Source: Caenorhabditis elegans
Taxonomy: Eukaryota; Nematoda; Chromadorea; Rhabditida; Rhabditidae
Direction: 5' to 3'
Length of the DNA stretch: 64,000 bases
NCBI RefSeq assembly: GCF_000002985.6
Contig: NC_003279.8
Location: 8,122,001-8,186,000 of the forward strand
Shown here: positions 1 to 12,143 of the stretch, in pieces
Numbering within the stretch: the stretch's first letter is position 1
How the letters are laid out: the number at the start of each line of letters is the position of its first letter
Made by a program: the position numbers and the translations under genes
The notes under the pieces: generated by a model
Seen by the model: the letters and a program-made list of their open reading frames with translations, nothing else
The model's database searches: none
What the model was told of the DNA's origin: nothing

Positions 1-194
1 GAAGATGGAAAAATGCAAAGAAATGGAAAGGAAGAAGGATTGATGCGTTGAAATATTTTGAAAATTCATGGGATTTTTGAGAAATTTGTCAGAAAACAAA
101 CAGTTAGCTTGTTGTTAGCTTGAACCATCAGATGAAAATCATTTCCTACGTTCCCACAGAAATCGAAACAAAAGTGGATTAGTGATTGTGAAGT

Positions 195-210
195 AGAGAG
201 ACGCAGAGAG
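195..210 (-). promoter_or_regulatory. CTCTGCGTCTCT-type upstream motif
   Basis: AGAGAGACGCAGAGAG reads as CTCTCTGCGTCTCTCT on the minus strand. This is a motif I know as over-represented upstream of C. elegans genes. It recurs at 2540-2551, 11085-11100 and 11801-11818. Which gene this copy serves is not clear. Confidence 0.45.
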
Positions 211-2539
211 AAAAAGGGAAATAGAAAATTAACTGCTAGGACAGGTAAAACAACCAATAAATCATGTTTGCGTTGGTTTGGCGCCCGCCATGAATCTACT
301 ATACCTTTTGCCAAATGTATGACATTTTAATTCCCAGAAAATTGGAGTTTCTGGCTAAAAAGGTTTTTTTTGGTATGAAAAAAAAGTAAAAATTAAAAAT
401 TAACCGAAAAGATCTAAAATTTATTCGGTGCTTTTTAGAAACTATTTGATACTATATTTTCCTTTGTAAAACAATAATATGGAAAATACGGTTAAATAAA
501 AAATAAATTATGAAAGTAGAATCTGGAAGCTTGGAAGCTCCCTTTAATTTTACGGAAGACAGTTTATCAAAAGCTTGGAACTTGGAGCTCGTTGGAAAAT
601 AATACTGAAGCTTATTAGAAAATCAATAATTTAAAACAGATTATAGAATTACACTGAGCTTAACCTCATTCACTCTCTTGCCAACAACCTGCCACTGTGA
701 ACCAACAATTCATCATTCCGTTTATCGGACAGCCAGGACCCTTCTCACATTACACAATTAAATTTTCCGTCGGCAATTCATTTTCGATTTTTCAAGGATG
801 ATTATGAGCTCATACTGAGTTCATATATTGAAAAACAAAAATGTTTGATGGAAAAAGAAGAAAAAAACGGCTCATTGTGCAAATTGTGAGAAGAAGCCTG
901 AAGTAAGAAAAGGAAAGATCGTGTTTCAATGTGTGAATTTTTTAACTTGCAATGAGCCCGGTATATCATCTCATGGACTTTTTTTACCAAAAAGAGAAAG
1001 CCTTCGGAAATTTTGAAAAGCAAAGAGTGAGTAACCAACTGAAGAACATGAAAGAGAAGGTTTTGGTGTTCCCGTGGGAACTTCCATGGAGTCGGAGCAC
1101 CAAAAAGAGCATACTCAATCGGAAAATGGAATACATAAAACATTGATCATCAAGTTAATGGAATCGAACAACTTTGGTTTTGTTTATGAAAAAGTTGTTT
1201 GAAATTATCAATTTTTCGATTTCTAATTAATGCCCCTATTTTCGCCTGTTTTAAAACAAAAATCAGACTAGCTGGTAGAATAGCACAATTAGATTTTTTA
1301 AAAATAATTCATAAACACCGAATATCTTTAAAAAATAACACTATAAAAATATTTTTGACATAGTTTTGCCAAATTGCAACATTTTTCAAAAAAATAATAT
1401 TTTTAAAGTAATTTAGAGCAATGGATTAATAATTTTTGAATAGAAAAATTAAATCGTAATTATTTAAAATATAAAAATCGTAGAAAAAAAAATTTTTTTG
1501 GTTAACTTTCAAAATCATGATTGGTAAAAACAGAGAAATTGACACGTTTTTGATTGTAAAAAGAAAAATCCAAATAAGTTTCGAAAAGTTTTATTTTGTC
1601 ATTTCAGATCAAAAGTATTTCAGAGGAATTGTGTTTTTTCTATTTTCAGAATTTTGGCAAAATATATTTTTTTATCTCCACTTTTTTTTGAAATATTCTT
1701 GTGTAATTTTTCAGAAGCCACAACCAACTATTGTGCTTACGTTGAAATTTTAGTTTTTCATACAATCAGAAAAGGTAAATAGCATCCAATAAAAAACTAG
1801 ACCAACAAGAAACATAATAATAATAACAAGAAAACCTCTCATTTTATCTATCTCTCCTCTCATTATTCTTATCATCTTGACCTTATACGTCTCCCATTTC
1901 CCAGTTTTATCTCTCTCTCTTCAAATTCTTCCGATCCAGAAGAACCAAAAAATTAATGGAATGCCATTTTCAGATTTTGGCCAGAGCTTATTTTTAACAG
2001 AAAACAATTTTCCTTCTTATAAAAACGAAAATTCATAATTTGAGAAGTTTGAAGAATTAAAGATTCTAGTTTTGACTTTAATTAATTTTAATATTTATTA
2101 TCAAAAAATAAAAATTATAATTGTGTAACTTCCCGTTAGTTAGAGTGAAGAAATTGGAATACCTTCAAAAATTAATTAATCTACATACTAAATAAATGTA
2201 TTAAAAACTCTCGGTAATGCCTATAACATATAATCCTCGAATTTTAAAATTTAAATTAATTTCTCAAAAAAAACAGTTTTTTTTAAAGTTTCGAAATCCT
2301 TCAAACCCGAAACGGGCAATAAAATAAAATATAATTTGATAGGAAAAGGGAGGCTTTTTCAATTTTAAATGGAATGAGCTCAATGTCCAAAGAGGGCTCA
2401 TCGTATTAGAAATTGAAATGAAAATAAACGAGAAAAAGCTGAGAGGAAGAGAAGAACACACACAGACGCAAAAGCTCACGGAGCTCTCGCGGAGCAGCTT
2501 CGACGTCTTCTTCTTCTATTCAGTTTAGATAGAGTGATT

Positions 2540-2551
2540 GAGAGACGCAGA
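2540..2551 (-). promoter_or_regulatory. CTCTGCGTCTCT-type upstream motif
   Basis: GAGAGACGCAGA lies in a GC-richer patch about 1.3 kb upstream of mau-2 and is flanked by GAGA-rich sequence. This fits a promoter element, but no transcript start can be seen from sequence alone. Confidence 0.4.
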
Positions 2552-3445
2552 TATAAAGAGAACATAGAGGAGAGTGTCGCGATTCATCGCCTATACGCAC
2601 GCCAGTAGAACGGCCTCTGTCAACTGGCTGATGTTTTCTCTGGGTCTCGTCACTTCTATATGCTTCTATCGATCATTTATATGTTAGGGAACGATGGTGA
2701 AGAAGGAGAAAAAGGAATATGCATACATGTCTGCGCCTCGTTGCCTTTATTGATACTTTATGCAAAAAGCGTGGGGATTTGAACGTTCGAAGGATTGCTA
2801 CGTTGATGACAACTTTTGGAATCTGTTTTAACCTAAATGTATGTTCGAATACATCTAGGTCAACATTTCACAGAAACAAGATTTGAAAAAGATGGAAATT
2901 ATTTAAAAGTTCGAAAAGTTTACCAATCTACAAAAATTGCATCAAACCTAGTATACTTTCTGAAATAAATATTTGAGTGAAACCTATCTCGGTTTCCACG
3001 TGTATACCTGTCAATATGTACAATTTCCAAATTGACACCATCTCGTCAGAATTTATCAGCAATCGAGTTTATTGTCTAAGAAAATTATTTTTATTCTACT
3101 CGGGAACATGACATAGTTTGAATTAGTTATACACTTTTTGAGTCCATGCGTTCATTTTTTCAAATTAATCTTCAAATATAGGAGTGTTGAAGCGTACATA
3201 GCTCCGTAAGTTGCTATTTATCCTATTGATAATTAATATAAATGCATGTGCCCGTGATTTTTCCGGCTATTTTTTGAATCGTTCTGCCAAAGATGTTTTC
3301 AAATGCATCGGAGAAATGTTATATTTTCAGAAATATTTCAGAATGCCTTTAATTCGTCAAGGTGATACACTTTTGCTTGATTTCAGGATTTAGTGATACA
3401 AAAATGGTCTAAATTCACTTGAATTGTTCAAATGTTCGATAGAGC

Positions 3446-3459
3446 GCATTTGCAAATGC
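3446..3459. promoter_or_regulatory. Octamer-like palindrome upstream of mau-2
   Basis: GCATTTGCAAATGC is a perfect 14-bp palindrome. Its centre, ATTTGCAAAT, contains overlapping half-sites of the octamer recognised by POU-homeodomain proteins. It lies about 350 bp before the mau-2 start. That it binds a POU factor is inference. Confidence 0.35.
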
Positions 3460-3790
3460 CTCACATAGCATCCGAGAGAAAATGCATTCGGGGAATATGA
3501 GCGCCCTGGAAATGTTTGCTTCCTATTACTCTTTATGTGTTTTAAAACTTGTTTTATTAATTAAAATTTATGTAATAGCTTGTTTATCATTGAATTAAAA
3601 CAGGTATTATTAAATTAAACTGGAAATATCCGGCGTGTTTGTTTCTTCCAAAAATGTTTTCTCCACTCACCGCAGAGCCTCCCGGAAAACTTGAATTTTA
3701 TTTTTTATAAATTTATTTAAATTATAATAAAAATTTTGCGTTTCTTGGAATTTTCTCTTAGTTTTTCCAAAATTCAGCTTAAATTTAATG

Positions 3791-3800
3791 TTTTTTTCAG
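3791..3800 (+). promoter_or_regulatory. Probable SL trans-splice acceptor of mau-2
   Basis: TTTTTTTCAG is a strong nematode acceptor ending 6 nt before the ATG at 3807, with no coding exon visible upstream. This spacing is typical of spliced-leader addition in C. elegans. An intron in the 5'UTR would look the same. Confidence 0.6.
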
Positions 3801-3806
3801 AAGGAA

Positions 3807-6800
3807 ATGAACCAAGATGCAGTTGCGAAAGCCTTGTTGGGAATGGCGGAGGCACTGCGAACGCAAGATCCTCCGAAGTTAAAAATGGCAATTAAATGTG
3901 CAAGGAGTACGCTAAGCATGGAAATTTCGGATGAAATGAAAGCGATTTGCAATCTTCAGCTAGGAAAATTATTATTTTTCTACACTGATAATTTCGAGTT
4001 GGCTAAAAATCATCTTCAATGCGCTGTAAGAAAAAAAAACACTTTTTCGAATTAAGTTATGTTTCATATTTTAGTACGATAAAATGTCGGCGATGGGCAC
4101 ATTTTACACGAGAGACAAGATGAACGCCATTTCAATGCTTGCCGATCTTCATATTCATTGTAATATTCAAAAGTTTGTGTATATTGTTATTCAAATATAT
4201 TATTTTCAGACCAACAATGGCCATTAACCTCTATCAAGGCAACGATTCGTCACGAAATTACGACGACACGTGGATTTCCAGCTTTATCCAACAAATTGAT
4301 GTTTCAATTAATTGTTAGTGAAGTTTCTCGAATTTCCTGCAAAAACTAGAAACTATTCAAAAGCGAAAATAATTTAACAGATTTTGAGCGCCTTTCAAAA
4401 ATCAAAAAGAATTAATGATTCAAAATTAGTGTCTAATGATTATTATTCAGGAATTAATGAAAATCGATAAAGACGTCGAAGGAGCCATCGAAATGTGTCA
4501 ACTTGCAATCAATAGTTCCCATGCTGATCCAAAAATGGAATTATATTTCCGTATTGCGAAGACTCTTGTAACTTATCAATTAATGCACGAAGAACCTGAC
4601 ATTTCCGATGTAACGAGGATTGGTTCAATGATTAAAGTAATGGAGAACAGTACAACATCTGATAAAGCACATTTGGAATGTATCAAGGATTTCTATGTAT
4701 GTACTAAACTCGCGTACATGTTCTACGAAGGAAAATCTCGAACTTCCCGGCAACTTTTACGACAAATTCAAAAATCACAAACAAGTGGAGAGACTAAGAT
4801 CCATGGCATCAGGTATATGAACTTTGTACCGAATAAAATAATTAAAAAAATGCTTTTAAAAAATTTAAAAAACAATTCGAATTTTTCTTTGAAGCACAAT
4901 TTTTGTATAAACGAAAAAAAACTTTTTAACTTGCTTTTTTTTGCTTTTTTCGGAACGAAAATCTCAAAGAATTTTGTAAACTTGAAACGTTATTTTGAAA
5001 AACGATAAAAATATTATGGTCAAAAACCCTAAAAATTGTGTTTGAATCAATGAAAAACACGGAAAAACGACTCTAATATGCAAAATAAGGTGATATTCGA
5101 GAAAAATAACTTTATTTTCGTCTACTGTGGCAAATTTTCAGATTTAAGCAGATTTTTTTTCGAAATTTTGAACTGTCACGAAAATTTTAATAAATTTTCA
5201 GCATGAAATTCTCACATTTGAATTCATTTTATATTCAAGAAAGATTCAAGAAAGAAGTTAAACTCCTGAATATAATGGAATCTAGATTTTGTATTAAATT
5301 CTCAGTTTTCACATTTTTGGCGTAAAATGTGAAAAATTCTAAAAGCTCTCATTTTCTCCAGAACAAAATTTAAAATTCCATTTCATTTCCAGATGGCTCG
5401 GCGAACCTTCGATAACTTTACTGGCATGTGTAATGAATCAAATCTGTGCTCTCGTTCAATCAAATACGGATCGTGTTGAGAAATATTATCATCTCGTAAT
5501 CAAACACGCCGATGAGATTATATTCAAATCAACTCGATCACCACAAGAACCTGGAGTTGTTCGATGCATTAATATGATTAAAATGACAACATTGGAAATG
5601 ATGGCATGCTGTAATGTATTAGCATGTAGACCACAAAAAACATTGCATAATGTTCGAGATATGTTGGAATGGTCAAATCGAACAAGTGGACCACTGCTTA
5701 CGCGATATTTTACACCACATATTCATTATATTTTGGTAACTATTTATAGATTCCAAGCTGAGCTGGGGGAAGCAGTTATTTTCTGAAATGCTATAAAATT
5801 ACCTATTGCGCCATACATTTCATTAGAAAAATCAATTGATTCATCTGAAAATCTAAAAATGGCAACTATTCAAGCAGAAAAATTCGAGAAAGTTCTCAAA
5901 AATGACCTGAAAGCCGTCAATTATCAAATTGTAGAATTTGCGAAAATAATTGCTATCCAAAAAACTTATAATCTTCAGGGTCTCCAATGCTGCTACTTCC
6001 GACAACATGAAAATGCTGAAAACCACTTCCGTGCGGCAATGAAGGTTTTTTTTTCAATTTAGCAAAACTAAAAAAAAGTATCAGAAAATTTTTTGAAAAC
6101 AAAAGAGATATACGTAAACTTCGGATTTTCAATTAAAAAAAACGGATTTTCATTTGAAACATTTGAAAACAATTTTCGAAGCGAAAAAAGAAAAATTTGG
6201 TTTTCCTTCAGTTCTCCGTAGGTTTTTAAATTAAAAATTCCTGAAGCTGAATTTCTTGCTGTTTTTCTATAAAATTTTCTATAAAAAAAGTTTTTTCTCT
6301 CTCCAATTTTTTCGATCCACTCCCAATTAAAATTAAAATTCGCAATATTTCCGTAACATTTGTAAATTTTCTATCAAAAAATCTGAACATCGCTAGTATT
6401 TATAAATAGTATTTATAAAGTAAAAAGTAATAGTAAAAAGTATTTATAAATTTAAGGAAAAATCAAAAAAAAAAGGAAATCAAATTTCCCCATTAAATTA
6501 AAATTAATTTTTCATCGATATACCCGCTTTACAGAAACTCCACAAAGAAGATATTACCGCTCATAATACAATGGCTCTTCTCAATTTGAATCTGGCAATA
6601 ACTTATCTCAATCAACTGAAAATGGCCGATTATTACGAAGTTTCAGAAAAGTAAGCATTTTTCAGAAAAATCTACAAAAAAATGTTAAAGGCAGAGTTGG
6701 GTTAGTGAGGACTTTACTGGAAAACTTGAAAATTTTCTAGGACTAATTTTTTTTTATATTTTGAAAAAAAATTTCAAAATTAATTTTAAATTCCCGCTCA

Positions 6801-7857
6801 AGCGAATTTTAGGATTTTCAGCGGTTTCCGGCAAAATTCATTAATTTTTCTTGGTTTTCTTTGATGCTTGATTTGAAATATCGTTTGTCAAATTTGCAGA
6901 CATAAATTTTCCGGAAACGACTCCAATTTAGACATTTCAATTGTTTTTTGTTGCAAAATTGTAAAAAATCGTTTTAGAAAATTAGAAAATAAGTTTAATT
7001 TTTATTTTATTCGGTTATTACGGCCCTCTATATTTTTGGAAGACGAAAAATTATTTTTCGCCCGAAACACGACAAAAACGAGAAATGTTGTAAGCTTGAA
7101 ACGCTATTTCGCAAAAAGCACAAAAAAAACGAAAAAATTATATCTCCTCCACATAAATCTTTTTCAGCTTAACTGCTCCGAAAATTTCGTCTTGCTCCCA
7201 AATGCTCAAGAATAATGTGAAGCTTCTATCAGCATTCTTCGCTTATATTACAAATAAATTGAATGAATGTAAACTTCTGAGTCACGAGGTTCTTGATGAT
7301 TCAAAAGCAGAAGATTTCTTTCGTTTACATGGTCTTGGTCTTCTTCTTTTATCACTTGTTACTGATGTTGATGAAAAAGGAGTTCGACCAACTGTTGATT
7401 GGAGCAAGAAATCACATGATCATGTTGTTATATTATTCAGTCATTCACTCTACGAAAAAATCTTATTAGCAGCCGGATATGACCCTAAATCGGAACTAAT
7501 GAAAATGGTGGTCAGTGAACAATTGGCTTCAAGACGGATGTTAAGTGTTGAAAATTTGACTCCTTTGGTAGCGAACATGCCAGCTTCTAAATTGCTTCAG
7601 GTGAGAGATCTACAGAAGTTAGACTTTGAAAAAAATAAGCTATGAATTTATTCAATTCTAAAAATATTCACATTTATTTATATTTTGTACAATTTTGAAA
7701 TTTCAGAAAGAAAAGGTTGTAAAGAAGAATTTCATTAAAAACAAATGAATTTCACTTTTTTTTAAAAGTGTTCCCAATATTTCAGTAAATTTAATTTTTT
7801 CAGTGGTTCGACGGAGATCCATTCAAGCTGCTTCCTCGCGACGAAACTGTTCTATAA
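3807..7857 (+). CDS. mau-2: MAU-2, cohesin loading factor (MAU2/SCC4)
   Basis: MAU2/SCC4 partners the SCC2/NIPBL protein (PQN-85 in worms) to load cohesin on chromosomes; in C. elegans mau-2 is also known for roles in cell and axon migration. I assembled nine exons: 3807-4025, 4075-4159, 4210-4313, 4451-4812, 5393-5735, 5979-6044, 6535-6650, 7168-7600 and 7804-7857. All phases agree and give 593 residues, the length I recall for worm MAU-2. The protein is helical and TPR-like throughout, starting MNQDAVAKALLGMAEALR, with repeat-like helices such as QHENAENHFRAAMK. It ends LPRDETVL and a TAA at 7855-7857. The start is set by the acceptor 6 nt upstream. Some introns are long (intron 4 is 580 bp) and AT-rich; several also keep short open frames that should not be read as exons. 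I see no canonical AATAAA close to the stop. Confidence 0.96.
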
Positions 7858-8533
7858 AGTTTTTGTACAATTCCCCCCAATCATGAAAGTCTGTCACATT
7901 TTGATAGGTTTTTATCCTAATTTTTTCGCGTTTTTCTTTCCTATTATCAGTTTCGTCCCCCTTAATCTCAATATGATTCTTTAATGATCTCTAATTTATG
8001 GCCTTATTTTTCAACTGATGTTCGGTAAAGTTTGTTTTTAATTATATGTTTTGCAACTTTTTTATCCTAAAAAATTATCATCTAATTTCAATAAGTTTTC
8101 ATATTCATGGAATAGTTGTCAGAAAGCTTCGCCAAAATAATTAACTATCGTCTAGGATTTCCTTGTCATTATTTTTGCACAACCTATTATATGGTACTTT
8201 TGGAGGATCTCAATGCTGACGTAAGATGATGCAATATCCTGAGATGTTTTTGAGCCATTTGAGCATTTTTAATTGGTTACGACGCTATTATTAGCGGGTA
8301 TTTGGCTCACCATGTGCTAATTTGATATATTATACTGAAAGGAGTTACTTGACCTGTTTTCGTGCCAATATTTTTCCCAACACATGTACCATGTAGACGT
8401 CACAAGATGAGAAGAATGACGACGAGTTACTGTATCAATTTATGAGCCGCTGTGCATAATCTTGAATGAAAAATAAATCTTTAAAAAATAATAAAAAATT
8501 GCACCCCGTAAATCGGCACAAGTTACAGTATCT

Positions 8534-8571
8534 CATTTCCTGCGTGGCAAGACCCATGCGCGTAGGAAATG
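8534..8571. repeat. Short imperfect inverted repeat
   Basis: CATTTCCTGCG at 8534-8544 is mirrored by CGCGTAGGAAATG at 8559-8571 around a short spacer containing GGCAAGACCCATG. It resembles the small dispersed palindromic repeats common in C. elegans non-coding DNA. Confidence 0.5.
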
Positions 8572-9765
8572 ATAAAATTTATCGTCTTTAGACGTTTAAG
8601 TAATATTCAAACTACATTTTGCATAATTTTGACGATCAAAGGAAAAGTTTCATCTAGAATAGAGTAAGACACTCCAAACACCCAACCGGTTACAGTTTCC
8701 GGTCGAAGGTTAAGTTAAAAGCGGGGACAAAGAATAAAGTGTCGAATTGAAAACATGTTCTTTTCTCATTCGCCTATACTCTATTTTGCAGTGAAAAGTT
8801 TTAGTTTTTTAAGAGTACCATATGGTTTATTACTGCGTCAATGCATCGTTCTCTTTCTCAATCTATCTCGTTTGTTATCTTTCTACGTTTTTTGTGCTCC
8901 GCGAGTTTTTTTCTTGCTTCGCCGCGATTGTCATTGACAAGGCACGAAAAACACAACAATCTAATGATCAGATCTGTTTTGTTCCGGATTTTTGATGATA
9001 GCTCGCTGGTTTTTCCTGGTTCAGAAGAAAATCATTCAATATTATTGGATTATGAAAAGTGAGAAGTGTAGTACGCGAAAATACATATAATCCCCATCTA
9101 TAATAATTTAGGCTCCAACCCTAAAAAGTGCCTTTTCTCAATTTTTATACCACGATAATATATATGTATATATATATTATATACACCTGAAATAATTGGT
9201 GATTTTTTAGACCACTAACAGCCGAAAATTCCGAATTTTGACAAATTTTGTAGACTCGGCATTTGTCGAATATTTCCAACTTCGGCAACTGTCGTCGATT
9301 TGTAGAAAATAATTTCCAAATAGGGAGATCAAAATTTTGATTTTTGAGTATGGTCCTGTAATCCTGTAGAACTCGATTATAGTCAATTCCCAAAATTAAA
9401 AAAAAATCAAAAATGAAAGTATTTGAAGAAAGGCACACGGCCTCTCTCAATTTCATTTATTTCAAAATTCCTCTTTTTCTCTCACACTCTCTCACGTGAG
9501 ATTGAAAATTGAATAATATATGTGTTTTTAAATTAAATTCAAAATATTGACGAAGAAACAACTTTGGTATAAATACTGATTTGTTAGGACCGATACCAAA
9601 TGGTAATTTTCAAACATATGTGATCTCGTAGACAACGGCTCACTATTTCAGTGATCTTTAAAGTAATAAAAAATTCTTCAAAGTTTGGTACAGAGAAACT
9701 GAAGTAGTTATATTTGTAGAAACTTACATAACTTATAAACCTACCGTATTCCTATCGTACCCAAT

Positions 9766-9918
9766 TACCGTATTTCCTCTATTAGTCTTGAATGCAAGAC
9801 TAATTTTCAATTGACCCGTAGGGGTGCAAGACTAATAGAGTCTGCATGACTGATTTTCGATTGGTCCGTAGGGGTGCAATACTAATAGGGGTGCAAGACT
9901 AATAGAGGAAATACGGTA
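9766..9918. repeat. Small palindromic element (MITE-like), 153 bp
   Basis: The left end reads TACCGTATTTCCTCTATTAG and the right end is its reverse complement, so the unit is bounded by about 20-bp terminal inverted repeats. The inside holds repeated GTAGGGGTGCAA(G/T)ACTAATAG motifs. It has no coding capacity. The same termini bound a 474-bp element at 37916-38389, and a degenerate relative lies at 24104-24165, so this is a small local family. Confidence 0.85.
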
Positions 9919-11084
9919 TATTTTTTGTCGTACACTGATGGAAAACTGATGAGACTTTCCCGACAGGGTTCACAACCTGAGTTATTCATTGGTGGCCTCG
10001 GTTTCAGTCGGTTGTCGACTGTAAAGACGGGATCCCGTACGGGAAAAACAAAAAGTGACATATGAAAAAGGTATCAGACGGTATTAATCCATACTTTGTT
10101 ATTTTTTGCTTCTTTGAGTTGATTGTGCAAACGGATAATTTCGAATACCTTCGTGGTATCTCTATCAAAGTTTTTCAAAGCATTGAATCTTTACATAGCT
10201 TAAACTATGTATTTTGTGAGAATAGCCAAGTATTATGCACATAGAAAATGTTTCTTGTGTTATCAAGATTATTTTTGTAGTTTAAAGTTTCTTGATAGCT
10301 TTTCTGGTTACCGAGTTATATGTTTTCAAAAGCATTCACGTCAACTATTATGCTTGCGGTTGTCCAAAAATTACAATCGCATTGTCTTAAAACTGAAGTT
10401 ACTCAATCAGTTTTTGATCAAATCAGGTGATTGACATCTTAATCTCTTCCTTAGAGAATTTTGCAACTTTTGGTGATGTTGAATTTTTGATTATGTCTTG
10501 GCGCGTCTCGTAAAATTAGGAAAACCCGTCAAAAATTGTCGTTTTTTAACGATTTTTGGAGTTTTCAGGCCTAATTCTTGTTTTGAAGATGCCGACGTCA
10601 ATTTTCATCAAAAAACCTTCATCAAAAACAGAAAATAATCAGAAAAAAATTATCTACAAAATGGTGGCCTTCAATTTTCAAATTTCTCTTTTCAAGGATC
10701 ACTAGAGGTCCCGAAAAAATCCATTTTTCGAGGTAGCCTTTTGTTTTTCCGTCTACCGGCGTCGTGAACATCACTGACCTAGATATTTGCATAAAAATAG
10801 ATACACTTAGTCTTAATTGACAATATATTAATAAAAAATTCAAAGATTTATCAGCGAATCGCCGGCTTTAATCAGTTTTGTCTGGTAAATCACTAATTTT
10901 GAACTTTCACATGTGGGCGTATTCATAGGTGATTTACAATTTTGCCCTTTTTTCATATAATTTCTATGTGTTTGATCAGGCAGTTAGTAAATTTTTATTA
11001 GATTTTGTTCACTATCAGCCGTTTCCGGCCTATTTTACCGTTTTCAGTACAAATTCGGCTCAAAAAGCTCACTCTCTCGCCCAT

Positions 11085-11100
11085 GAGAGACGCAGAGACA
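11085..11100 (-). promoter_or_regulatory. CTCTGCGTCTCT-type upstream motif
   Basis: GAGAGACGCAGAGACA is the minus-strand form of the motif, in a GAGA/CTCT-rich stretch about 1 kb upstream of the TP53INP-like gene. Confidence 0.4.
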
Positions 11101-11800
11101 GTTCATCACGTCAATTTATTTATTTTTTGAAATGAAGAGAGGCCGTGAAGGCATGTATCTAGATACTCAAAAATCCCCTTTGCATTTGAATTAAGTCATC
11201 CAAGTAAGAATATCTGCAAACCAAAGGTATACTTTTTGCCTAGGAATATAGTACGGAAGTACCAATTAGTTTCCATTAGTTTTTTATAGAAAACACTGCT
11301 GACAACCCTGATATCGTCCATACACGGAAACGTGACATTAGGTGTGTGTGCCTTTAGATATCCCACTTCAAAAGTACAGTAATCTAGAAAAAATCGCGTT
11401 TCAGTATTGGGAACAGTTTTTGAGAAGTTATTCTCTCCTCATATCTCTTAAGAATATACAAAAAGCGGGTCAACCTCTTAAAATTTCACTTTTTGTAGCT
11501 GGATACTAAAATGTTCCAGTTCTTTAGTTTGTAGTCTGATGATTTTGTGTCAACTAGGTCTATTGGGACTGATTAATTCATGAAGGTTGTTTCAAAATAT
11601 GGTAATGTTGTAGTAGTTGGTTTGCTCTTTCTCTATTCCCTCCTCTTTTTACTTTTCCCTGCCCATTTTCCTCAAACAATGGATGGTTCTTGCCTTATTT
11701 CCACGAAACCAGATTGTCTGTTACACTCTCTCTCCCTCTATCTCTCAACTGTTTCCTCCAAGAGAGGAGGTCATGAGGGCTTAGACCACATGATTCCTCG

Positions 11801-11818
11801 GCGTCTCTGCGTCTCTAT
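11801..11818 (+). promoter_or_regulatory. CTCTGCGTCTCT-type upstream motif
   Basis: GCGTCTCTGCGTCTCTAT carries two overlapping copies of GCGTCTCT in plus orientation, about 330 bp upstream of the start codon at 12144. The surroundings are GC-rich for this genome and contain CTCCGCCCAC. This is the best-placed copy of the motif in the window and probably part of the promoter of the downstream gene. Confidence 0.5.
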
Positions 11819-12143
11819 CTCTTCGCATCACTCTCCTCGGCTCCGCCCACTCGGCCGTTCTGTGTGTGCTTGTTGTTTCCTCCTCAATTTGACGTCCTTC
11901 GTAGGGTGGTTGGTGGTGTCTTTCACTTTCACTACGTATCGACTTTCCTCTTTTGGCACACAAGTGAGAGAGTTCAGTTGAACTTGTTCTTATGGTTAAA
12001 AGCAATCATGTTTTCTATTAAACTTATGCCTATATCACAAGCCTCGTCTCAGCTGGTTTCTCGATTCTCCCGTGATCATCTTCATCTCCCACCAAACATC
12101 AATAAATATTTCAGACTTACTCACCGACACCTCAGCAGTCATC

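Larger units (their letters stand above)
1..3806. other. Non-coding region upstream of mau-2
   Basis: No reading frame here has convincing coding character; the open frames are short, AT-rich and without splice context. The region holds two copies of an AGAGACGCAGAG-type motif (195-210 and 2540-2551), a relatively GC-rich patch at about 2480-2800, and a 14-bp palindrome containing ATTTGCAAAT at 3446-3459, about 350 bp before the mau-2 start. It probably carries the mau-2 promoter and perhaps that of a gene outside the window. Confidence 0.6.
7858..12143. other. Non-coding region between mau-2 and the TP53INP-like gene
   Basis: No supported gene. Contents: an imperfect hairpin at 8534-8571, an AT dinucleotide-rich tract near 9155-9183, a 153-bp palindromic element at 9766-9918, and two CTCTGCGTCTCT-type motifs at 11085 and 11801. 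The last 350 bp are rich in CTCTC and GC and look like the promoter and 5'UTR of the downstream gene. Open frames near 8755-9062 and 9145-9456 lack splice or family support. Confidence 0.6.

Noticed and set aside
952..1146. Open frame of 64 codons on the plus strand
   Set aside because: No splice context, no family resemblance and overlapping open frames on the other strand; consistent with chance in AT-rich DNA.
8755..9062. Two overlapping plus-strand frames that might be a small gene
   Set aside because: Phe/Ser/Leu-rich translation of T-rich DNA, no acceptor or donor signals, no recognisable motif.
9145..9456. Minus-strand frame of 103 codons
   Set aside because: Its end is translated TA microsatellite and its body is repeat-like sequence; no supported start or splice site.
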